Shown here in pieces: positions 57,410 through 64,000 of a DNA stretch of 64,000 bases; position 1 is the stretch's first letter, and each line of letters opens with the position of its first letter. The translations under genes were made by a program, and so were the position numbers. The notes beneath the pieces were generated by a model. The model made no database searches. It was not told the origin of the DNA and worked only from the letters and a program-made list of their open reading frames with translations. Source of the DNA: CAVUOA01 sp963742955 (GTDB taxonomy: Bacteria > Bacteroidota > Ignavibacteria > Tepidaquicellales > OLB5); the NCBI GenBank assembly GCA_963742955.1, contig CAVUOA010000008.1, positions 1,798,001-1,862,000 of the forward strand. The letters run 5' to 3'.

Positions 57410-58957
57410 ATGCGGTTCATAAAGAGAAGAACCCTTCTGGCTGCTATTCTAATGATTTCGTTATTCGCGTTATCATCATGTACTAAGAAAAATGACAGTA
57501 CATCAAACAAAGATGATAATGCGAAAAATGAAACTGCAGTCAGCGATTCAAACTTCAATGAGACCAATGAAGACCTTAAGAACGTAGATTACAAGCAGTT
57601 CTATGATGAGCTTGCTCCGCACGGCGATTGGGTCCAGGTCAGTGCAAAAGACCTTGGTATAGACCTTAAAAAAGAAGAAAGTGCCGGAGAAAGCTCAATA
57701 CTTAATGACCTTATAGGTATAAAAGACGCTTATGCCGATGATGTTGATTTTGGAATGTTTTTTGTGTGGAGACCATCTCCCGAACTGGCCGTATCGGTTT
57801 CAGTTGGGGAACCCCCCGTTTATGTGCCTTATACACGCGGTCAGTGGATTTACACTGATGACGGCTGGTATTTCAGGGCGCCAACCCCTTATGAAGAAAT
57901 AACATGTCATTACGGAAGGTGGGCTTACTCACCCGCTGTGGGATGGGTATGGGTACCCGGAAGAGTGTGGGCGCCTGCCTGGGTTGAATGGCGCGATGAT
58001 GACGATTATATCGGCTGGGCACCGCTGCCGCCATGCTCATATATAGTTGATGACGGCGTACCTCCGGTATTTATTGATGATGACCGCTACATATTTGTTG
58101 ACAGAGACCGCTTTGTTGACCCCGATATCTACACTCACTGCTATCCGTACAGATATTACCATGAAAAAATTCATATTAAAGAAATGAGAAGATTTGACGG
58201 AGTTATTGTTAAAGACAGGAGAGTTTTTGAAAGGGGTCCTGAGATTGACAGAATTGAAAAAATCACCGGCAGAAAAATTGAACCTGTGAAAATAAACAGA
58301 GTAGATAATATTCGTAATGTAAAATATGCCGGGGGTGAGCTGAACTCCTACTCCCCGCACTTTACAAAAGTGAAGGGCAATGACAGGAAAGAATCTGTGA
58401 CAAAGCCGAATAATTTTATTTCTTATGACCACGCAGAATCTAAACATAAGAACGAAATAACACAGAAGAATGCCGGAAGCAATGATAATAAAGCATTAAG
58501 AAACAATGATAGTAAAGTAAATAACGGGAATTTCAAAGGAAACAATAAACAAAATAATGAACAGGTAAATAAAGGAAACAGCAAAAACAATTTTAAGCAA
58601 AGGGATAACAATAACAGTAATAATAATCAGAAATTCCGCAGGAAGAGCAATGACAATAAGGGCGGCCAAAAACAATATAAAGGCAATGATAATAGGGGCA
58701 GCCGGAAACAATATAAAGGTAATAATAATAACGGCAGCCGGAAACAGTACAACGGTAATGATAATAAAAGCAGCAAACAGAAACAGTTCAGAAAAAATAG
58801 CAATGACAATAATGGTAATCAGCAGCAAAAACAGGACAGGAGAAATAAAAGAAGGCAGGGGTATAATGATAAACCGATTCAGAAAACAGGTAACAGGAGC
58901 GGGGATTATTCACATAACAGAGGAAACAATAACGGCAGCAAGAAAAACAAACAATGA
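57410..58957 (+). CDS. DUF6600 lipoprotein with long Asn/Lys/Gly-rich tail
   Basis: 515 aa, intact. Lipobox 'FALSSC' (Cys near 24). Residues about 60-275 carry the Trp/Tyr-rich DUF6600 pattern ('GDWVQV', 'GQWIYTDDGWYFRAPTPYEEITCHYGRWAY', 'VGWVWVPGRVWAPAWVEWRDDDDYIGWAPLPP'). From about 350 to the end it is a low-complexity Asn/Lys/Gly/Gln tail with near-repeats ('GSRKQYKGNNNN', 'GSRKQYNGNDNK'). DUF6600 proteins are surface or periplasmic with unknown function. The basic tail probably binds polyanions such as LPS or DNA (inference). A GGAGGG site precedes the ATG. Confidence 0.85.
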   Translation: MRFIKRRTLLAAILMISLFALSSCTKKNDSTSNKDDNAKNETAVSDSNFNETNEDLKNVDYKQFYDELAPHGDWVQVSAKDLGIDLKKEESAGESSILNDLIGIKDAYADDVDFGMFFVWRPSPELAVSVSVGEPPVYVPYTRGQWIYTDDGWYFRAPTPYEEITCHYGRWAYSPAVGWVWVPGRVWAPAWVEWRDDDDYIGWAPLPPCSYIVDDGVPPVFIDDDRYIFVDRDRFVDPDIYTHCYPYRYYHEKIHIKEMRRFDGVIVKDRRVFERGPEIDRIEKITGRKIEPVKINRVDNIRNVKYAGGELNSYSPHFTKVKGNDRKESVTKPNNFISYDHAESKHKNEITQKNAGSNDNKALRNNDSKVNNGNFKGNNKQNNEQVNKGNSKNNFKQRDNNNSNNNQKFRRKSNDNKGGQKQYKGNDNRGSRKQYKGNNNNGSRKQYNGNDNKSSKQKQFRKNSNDNNGNQQQKQDRRNKRRQGYNDKPIQKTGNRSGDYSHNRGNNNGSKKNKQ

Positions 58958-59029
58958 AAAACTCTTCAATTCAATTTAGGTATTCTATTTGGTTTGTAGA
59001 ATTTGTATTTTAACTAAAATTCAATAATA

Positions 59030-59060
59030 GACTTCCGAAGTTTTAAAAACTTCGGAAGTC
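59030..59060 (+). terminator. Perfect hairpin, probable terminator
   Basis: GACTTCCGAAGTTTT (59030-59044) pairs with AAAACTTCGGAAGTC (59046-59060). The T-tail is weak (TTAC). Almost the same sequence as the clpX terminator at 46835. Confidence 0.7.
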
Positions 59061-59084
59061 TTACATAAAACAAAATCCTAACTT

Positions 59085-59828
59085 ATGAGACCGCTAAAAT
59101 ATTTTATCATTATTACCGCTCTTCTTTTTTTATTTCAAAACAGCTCAAATGCACAGCTTAAAATTTTACTTGGGCCGTCTATAGGCTGGACCGCTCCTAC
59201 TGTTGATTATTCCGGCGAAACTACAGATTATTATGCAGGCAGTAAATATGCTCTCGGCTCAGGAATAAATTTCGGGGCAATGGGAAAGCTTAATCTTGGA
59301 CCTATAAATTTTAACCTGTCGGTTTTGTATGCTCCTCTAAGCAGTACCGGACAGGCTAACATTTCAGAGCCAAACTCAACTGTTGAAATAAAACAAAATT
59401 TATTTACTATAGGTGTAGGAACTCAATTCGGATTCAGCGTGCCCATGTCTCCTATAACGCCTTATATCGGTTTTGACCTGTTATTTACTACAATCAGCGG
59501 CTCAACAAAATTTCAGGGGACAGCAGCTGTTACTTCTTCCTTAATCGATATGCAGACTGCTTCACGTACAGGTCTGGGGTTTGCCGGGGGAATGGAGATA
59601 AAACTCGGCGGAACTGCGCTTGATTTGAGCTTAAGATATAATCTTATTAACCTTTTCAATAAGAGTTACGATGGTCCTTCAAACTCAACGTCAAGAGTTG
59701 ATGCTTATAAATATTTAAACGACGGCAAAGACCCCAATGCATTAACTGACCCGTCTAAGCATCCGGTTGCAGCCAACAGAACTATTGCTACAATCCAGTT
59801 CCAGCTTGGAGTATTATTTGGACTTTAA
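59085..59828 (+). CDS. Outer-membrane beta-barrel protein
   Basis: 247 aa with signal peptide to about 22 ('NSSNAQ'). Alternating barrel strands include 'LKILLGPSIGWTAPTVDYS', 'GSGINFGAMGKLNLGPINF', 'PYIGFDLLFTTISG', 'LDLSLRYNLINLFN' and a terminal 'TIATIQFQLGVLFGL'. It is followed after 21 nt by the LEA-like lipoprotein gene, so the two are likely one operon. No specific family recognised. Confidence 0.75.
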   Translation: MRPLKYFIIITALLFLFQNSSNAQLKILLGPSIGWTAPTVDYSGETTDYYAGSKYALGSGINFGAMGKLNLGPINFNLSVLYAPLSSTGQANISEPNSTVEIKQNLFTIGVGTQFGFSVPMSPITPYIGFDLLFTTISGSTKFQGTAAVTSSLIDMQTASRTGLGFAGGMEIKLGGTALDLSLRYNLINLFNKSYDGPSNSTSRVDAYKYLNDGKDPNALTDPSKHPVAANRTIATIQFQLGVLFGL

Positions 59829-59849
59829 TAAATTTTTATTAGTAATAAT

Positions 59850-60478
59850 ATGAAACAAAAAGCTAAAATATTAATTTTACTAATATCGTTTTCATTTGCA
59901 TTTATGCAGCTTGGCTGTTCGGCGGCACTTGATGCGATTAACAATTTACAGCGCCTTCAGTTTAAGCTGGGTTCGGTAAATAATTTTTCTCTGGCAGGTG
60001 TAAAGCTCGGCTCTGTCAGAACAATAAACGACCTCAGTATTTTAGACGGGGCAAAGCTTGTTGCAGCGTTTGCTTCATCTAAATTTCCGGCATCTTTTAC
60101 TTTGAACGTGCTGGCTAAAAATCCCAATGACGGCACAGGCGGAACAAAAAACACTACCGCCGTGCTGAAATCTCTTGCATGGAGGCTGTTCCTTGATGAT
60201 AAAGAAACCATAAACGGCAACATTCCCAATTCCATTGAAATACCGGGCGTAGGACAGACGACCACTATCCCGATAACAATGTCACTTGACCTGTTCAAGT
60301 TTTTCAAAGACCAGGGATACAATAATATAGTTAATCTTGCGCTGGCATTGGCGGGAGTTTCGGGTTCTTCATCGCAAGAATAACGCTGAAAGCAACTCCG
60401 ACCGTCGATACATTTCTTGGTCCGATAACATACCCGGGTGAGTTAACGATTGTAGATAGAGAGTTCAGAAGCCAGTAA
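59850..60478 (+). CDS. LEA14/WHy-like lipoprotein
   Basis: About 208 aa. Lipobox 'FMQLGC' (Cys near 23). A WHy/LEA-2-like beta-sandwich follows ('FTLNVLAKNPNDG', 'LKSLAWRLFLDDKETINGNIPNSIEIPGVGQTTTIPI'), which in this family pairs with outer-membrane or desiccation roles. The first frame stops at 60383. A break near 60380 leads to 'ITLKATPTVDTFLGPITYPGELTIVDREF', ending at 60478. Partner of the barrel at 59085. Confidence 0.7.
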
Positions 60479-60521
60479 AGATTAAAAAAATTAAATAACA
60501 AAAAGAAAGTTATTGATTTTT

Positions 60522-62012
60522 TTAACTGATATTGCTGCATAGCTGTTCGTATTTCTTTCTGAACCAGGAACCAAACAGTGTATTATTATTTTTAGCTAAA
60601 GCTTGTTCCAGCATTTTTACTTCTCCGTTCCAAGAGCCTTCTTTAATTTTTGTTAAGCTCTTAACAATGTTTATATATGCAAGTCCTTCATCCCTGAGCC
60701 GTTCTGAGTGCTTCGGATTGTTTTTGACATAATGCTCGTAAGAATCTATTGCGTAAATAGTTTCTTCAGTATAACCTGATTCAAACAAGGCTGCAATTTT
60801 CAGCCTGTATGAGTTATTCTTCAATGTAGTTTCTTCAGATTTGAATTTAGAAAGATATTCAAGTGTTTTTCCAAATTCCCCCGATTTGAAATATAAACAT
60901 GCATAAGAATAATTTCTTAGTTTTTCACGGAAGGAAACATCCATTAAATCAATTGCATCATCTATAAAATGTTTCAGCATATTTGTTTCAAGCACAACAA
61001 GCTTTAAATGGAAAAACGATGTATATGCTGCAGGAACAAGAAACAACGAATTTTTACCGGTGTAGAGACCTTTGGAAAATGCAAAAGTACTGAGTTCATT
61101 TCCCATGGAGGCATATTTCAAAAGGTCTTTATCCTGAGCGCGTATAATGCAAATATTGTGCAGCATACCGAAAAAAGTAAGCTTTACTGAAAAATGAAAA
61201 CTGTCATAATTATCCTTAAATATACTTATTGCTTTGCTAAGGCTTTCCTCGTCATCTGAATTAAGCCTTGAGCGCGCAATATAGTAATTCAGCAGAACAA
61301 GATTTTTTGTTCCTGCCCCGTCATCATAGCATTCCCGTTCAAACATATCGGGATTAAATGAGCTTATTATGCTTTCTATCAGCTTCATATCATGAACATC
61401 AACATTATATTTTCTTTTGTGCGTAATGTAATCGTTCGCAAGAATACCGATGCTCCAAATCAGGTACCCGAAAATATACAGAGGGGCACGGTGGATATAT
61501 TCGAACGCTTTGTACTGCTTATTCATATGAATATCAAGTGTTGCATACATATCATTAATTTCTATCATTTCGTGAAAAAATTCTCTCCCGTAGTTTGAGT
61601 TTTTTATTCTCTTTTCGTTATTGTTAACTACCTTAAATGCAAACTCATCCAGGTTTCTATGAAGCATCTCAAAGCTCAGAGCCCTGTAAATCCGGAAACC
61701 CTTGTTTTCTTTTTGAATTTCTTCAAACGCCAGGAATTTTTCAGCATATTCCGACAATTCCGAAAACATTACTCTTATGACATTCATAGAAGTCTTATCA
61801 TTAAATTTTTTATCCGGATAGATTTTACGGAACAGCTTTTCTGTGCTTAAGCTGCCGCTTTTGTAATCGGGATGATAGGATTTCAGGATTCTGAAAAGCG
61901 GCTTAACATTTCTCCCTTTTGAAAAATAGGGAGACGAAATGAATTTTTCGAAATCCTTCATTTCTTTCTTTGAGAAAGTCCTAAGAAGTGTAATGAGCTT
62001 GGAATTCTGCAT
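60522..62012 (-). CDS. Conserved helical-repeat protein of unknown function
   Basis: 496 aa, intact, with no signal peptide. N-terminus 'SKLITLLRTFSKKEMKDFEKFISSPYFSKGRNVKPLF' belongs to a widespread uncharacterised Bacteroidota family. The rest is almost wholly helical with TPR-like pairs ('YACLYFKSGEFGKTLEYLSKF', 'FAFSKGLYTGKNSLFL'). A scaffold or regulatory role is likely but unproven. It lies alone on the minus strand, convergent with the lipoprotein gene. Confidence 0.75.
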   Translation of the reverse strand: MQNSKLITLLRTFSKKEMKDFEKFISSPYFSKGRNVKPLFRILKSYHPDYKSGSLSTEKLFRKIYPDKKFNDKTSMNVIRVMFSELSEYAEKFLAFEEIQKENKGFRIYRALSFEMLHRNLDEFAFKVVNNNEKRIKNSNYGREFFHEMIEINDMYATLDIHMNKQYKAFEYIHRAPLYIFGYLIWSIGILANDYITHKRKYNVDVHDMKLIESIISSFNPDMFERECYDDGAGTKNLVLLNYYIARSRLNSDDEESLSKAISIFKDNYDSFHFSVKLTFFGMLHNICIIRAQDKDLLKYASMGNELSTFAFSKGLYTGKNSLFLVPAAYTSFFHLKLVVLETNMLKHFIDDAIDLMDVSFREKLRNYSYACLYFKSGEFGKTLEYLSKFKSEETTLKNNSYRLKIAALFESGYTEETIYAIDSYEHYVKNNPKHSERLRDEGLAYINIVKSLTKIKEGSWNGEVKMLEQALAKNNNTLFGSWFRKKYEQLCSNIS

Positions 62013-62197
62013 AATGAACAGAATAAATTTATTAGTGAAACAATGTAATAATATAAAAATTTATGTGTTAACATAAAACAGTGTAAATTAATAATTAATG
62101 GAGGTTTTCCACACTTTTTAAGTATTCATTTCGGAAATTTTACTGTGATTATCTGGAAAAACTTTCTTTGCGCCAGCAGACAAGTTACCATAAGTTT

Positions 62198-62226
62198 GTG
62201 CACTATTATGTGCATCGTGAGTGCAC
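62198..62226. promoter_or_regulatory. Three phased GTGCAC boxes
   Basis: GTGCAC (62198-62203), GTGCAT (62210-62215) and GTGCAC (62221-62226) are spaced 12 and 11 nt, one helical turn each, ending 9 nt before the small gene at 62236. This layout is typical of a ribbon-helix-helix operator. Confidence 0.5.
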
Positions 62227-62235
62227 TAGAAAAAT

Positions 62236-62406
62236 ATGGTGCTGATATTAAAACATAAATCCTCAAAAGTTTCTAAAGGATACAGGCTGAAACCATCGAC
62301 TCACAAGCTAATTGATAAGCTACAGTTGTTGTTGAATGCCGACCAGGATGCAGTGATTACAAAAGCATGCAGACTCCTGTACAGAGAACTGAAAAAATTA
62401 CAATAA
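62236..62406 (+). CDS. 56-aa candidate ribbon-helix-helix protein
   Basis: ATG 62236 opens 56 codons: a basic N-terminus, a strand-like segment and two helices ('YRLKPSTHKLIDKLQLLL', 'DQDAVITKACRLLYRELKK'), the length and order of small RHH (CopG/Arc-like) regulators. It stops 17 nt before the T9SS gene at 62424, so it could be its leader gene. The upstream GTGCAC boxes support a regulator. No homology search was possible, so the fold is inference. Confidence 0.55.
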   Translation: MVLILKHKSSKVSKGYRLKPSTHKLIDKLQLLLNADQDAVITKACRLLYRELKKLQ

Positions 62407-62423
62407 TCAAAAAGGAGAATAAA

Positions 62424-63935
62424 ATGAAAAAGATATTAACTGTATTATCTTTATTCCTGTTCGCATGCACCGTGATTTATTCACAGTCATTTACGTGGCA
62501 AATAAATCCGTCAACGGGAGACGTAAAACACATTAAAGCCTTTAACGAGAATGTAGTTTACGCATTGACTTCATCACAAGTGCTTAAGACTACAAACAGC
62601 GGTGCAAACTGGTTTGTTGCCTACACAACTCCCGGAAATAACATTGAAATGAGCTGGCTGAATATGAATAAAGGCTTCGTATTAACATATTCAAACGGAA
62701 TTTACAGAACTTTGGACGGTGGCGATACATGGATCAATATTCCTCCAAACGGTTATGGCAGAGATTTACAATTTATGGATGACAGTCTTGGTTTTCTTTT
62801 ACCTGCTTATTTAAATAGGATATTTATTACAACAAACGGAGGAACTAATTGGAATATCTCTATTTTACCGGGTATAACGGACCCCGACCAGGTTTTTTTT
62901 ATTAATGGTCAAACCGGTTGGGTTGGAGGTTATCCGGGTGTTCTGGTTAAAACTACTAACAGAGGTTTTACATGGACTCCGCAAAATACCCCTACTACTC
63001 AAATTTTTGCCGATATTAATTTCTTATCGGAAAATATCGGTTATGCAGCAGTTAGCATTTCCGGCTTAATCAAAACAACTAATGGCGGTTTGAATTGGTA
63101 TCAGCTTAGTTCTCCAACTTATACTTTTTACTGTAATCTTTTCTTTCACGATGTAAATTCAGGCTGGTGCGGAATGAACATTGCCAACAGCCGGATTTCT
63201 AAAACAACAAACGGTGGACTGAACTGGATACAGGAAAATACAGCGGTCAATAATAATATACTGGGTATATCTTTTATTAACTACAATACCGGATGGATAT
63301 GCGGCACAAGCGGTGCAATTCTGAAAACTATTAACGGAAGCGGTGTTTTGGCACCCATTGCGCCTGTATTAATTTCACCTCCAAATTATTCAACCGGGCA
63401 AAGCTTAACCCCTTTGCTGGACTGGGACAGCCTCTCTACCGCAAATACATACAGAGTTCAACTTTCAACTGACAGTACTTTTTCGAGCACATTAATCGAC
63501 TCAATAAATATTACAATTGCTCAATATCAGGTTGTATCCGGTTTATTATCCAACAATGTGAAATATTACTGGAGGGTAAATGCGGCAAATATCGGCGGAA
63601 CAGGACCGTGGTCGGCAATATGGAATTTCAGAACAGGCATTACAGGGGTTGTAAAGGAGAATGAAATTCCAGGGCACTATACTTTTTTCCAAAACTACCC
63701 GAATCCTTTTAACCCCTCCACGACAATTAAATTTTCTTTGCCAAAATCTTCATTTGTTAAAATTACAGTTTATGAAGTAACTGGCAAGGAGGTTCAAACT
63801 TTGGTTAATGAAAAATTACAAGCCGGCAGTTATGAGAAATCTTTCGATGCTTCGGGTTTAAGCAGCGGGATGTATTTTTATAGGATTGAAGCACAGGGAT
63901 TTACTGATACAAGGAAAATGGTATTGGTAAAGTAA
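62424..63935 (+). CDS. T9SS-exported YCF48-like protein with an Fn3-like domain
   Basis: 503 aa. ATG 62424 is preceded by AAAGGAG and opens a signal peptide ('LFLFACTVIYSQ'), so I prefer it to the upstream in-frame ATG at 62367. YCF48-like repeats with 'TTNSGANW', 'TLDGGDTW', 'TTNGGTNW', 'TTNGGLNW' (about 40-315), then an Fn3-like module ('SPPNYSTGQSLTPLLDWDSL ... YYWRVNAANIGGTGPWS', about 325-405) and a type A sorting domain ('NYPNPFNPSTTIKFSLPKSSFVKITVYEVTG', ending 'KMVLVK'). Exported to the surface; adhesion or matrix role possible. Confidence 0.88.
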   Translation: MKKILTVLSLFLFACTVIYSQSFTWQINPSTGDVKHIKAFNENVVYALTSSQVLKTTNSGANWFVAYTTPGNNIEMSWLNMNKGFVLTYSNGIYRTLDGGDTWINIPPNGYGRDLQFMDDSLGFLLPAYLNRIFITTNGGTNWNISILPGITDPDQVFFINGQTGWVGGYPGVLVKTTNRGFTWTPQNTPTTQIFADINFLSENIGYAAVSISGLIKTTNGGLNWYQLSSPTYTFYCNLFFHDVNSGWCGMNIANSRISKTTNGGLNWIQENTAVNNNILGISFINYNTGWICGTSGAILKTINGSGVLAPIAPVLISPPNYSTGQSLTPLLDWDSLSTANTYRVQLSTDSTFSSTLIDSINITIAQYQVVSGLLSNNVKYYWRVNAANIGGTGPWSAIWNFRTGITGVVKENEIPGHYTFFQNYPNPFNPSTTIKFSLPKSSFVKITVYEVTGKEVQTLVNEKLQAGSYEKSFDASGLSSGMYFYRIEAQGFTDTRKMVLVK

Positions 63936-63951
63936 AACGTTTATATTTTAA

Positions 63952-63979
63952 AGACCTGGCATGAAAACATGCCAGGTCT
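63952..63979 (+). terminator. Terminator after the last T9SS gene
   Basis: AGACCTGGCATG (63952-63963), AAAA loop, CATGCCAGGTCT (63968-63979): a perfect 12-bp stem, weak T-tail. Confidence 0.8.
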
Positions 63980-64000
63980 ATGATTTTAATAGTCAGTTTC

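Noticed and set aside
58423..58828. Long antisense frames in the DUF6600 tail
   Set aside because: They are Leu/Ile-rich mirror images of the Asn/Lys low-complexity codons on the coding strand.

Overview
The window looks like a chromosome segment of a Bacteroidota/Chlorobiota-lineage bacterium, most probably Ignavibacteria-like. Seven secreted proteins end in the type IX secretion (T9SS) type A sorting domain with the 'NYPNPFNP' core that is typical of that group. There are many outer-membrane beta-barrels and lipoproteins, a single-chain GlyQS-type glycyl-tRNA synthetase, and moderately AT-rich DNA sprinkled with short palindromic repeats. The lineage is inferred from protein style only; no rRNA is present.

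Layout. 0.1-5 kb: a zeta-toxin-like kinase with a 57-aa partner, an EI24/CysZ-like membrane protein, metK, and a membrane Fe-S oxidoreductase of the HdrDE/DsrMK type. 5.2-9.9 kb: two tandem copies of a cassette made of one SPOR lipoprotein plus two beta-barrels. 9.8-15.1 kb: lon, a large TPR lipoprotein (PorW/SprE-like), and a HIT hydrolase. 15-26.3 kb: cell-surface polysaccharide genes (two glycosyltransferases, two methyltransferases, a Wzx-type flippase, YfhO) with a T9SS-exported YCF48/VCBS/ASPIC protein. 26.6-34.3 kb: accessory DNA with DUF6064 and DUF3667 proteins, an AT-rich two-gene module matching the IetAS defence system (AAA ATPase plus subtilisin-like protease), a PEGA lipoprotein and a small Cys/His protein. 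34.8-44.4 kb: glyQS, four tandem T9SS substrates with YCF48-like repeats, gltX and a MerR regulator. 45-49.3 kb: tRNA-Pro, a tRNA-Leu relic, tRNA-Leu, clpX, an acyl-CoA carboxylase carboxyltransferase and a P-loop kinase. 49.3-56.7 kb: a GH18 enzyme, a GrpB-GNAT fusion, and a MarR-linked electrophile/quinone-stress-like operon (pirin, YceI, DUF5519, FMN reductase, small isomerase-like protein, CatE-like VOC protein). 56.8-64 kb: barrels, lipoproteins, a conserved helical-repeat protein, a candidate ribbon-helix-helix mini-gene and one more T9SS substrate.

A dominant property is that at least sixteen genes, including metK and lon, continue across one-base frame breaks while conserved sequence resumes in the next frame. 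This fits assembly indels better than gene decay. Such genes are listed once, over the full reconstructed span, with break positions given.

The most interesting items are the IetAS-like module lying between inverted copies of a 124-bp nested palindrome, the duplicated SPOR/double-barrel cassette, in-frame palindromes inside a T9SS sorting domain, modular hairpin-in-hairpin repeats (one disrupting a tRNA-Leu relic), a shared MarR-type operator, and an RHH-like small gene behind three helically phased GTGCAC boxes.
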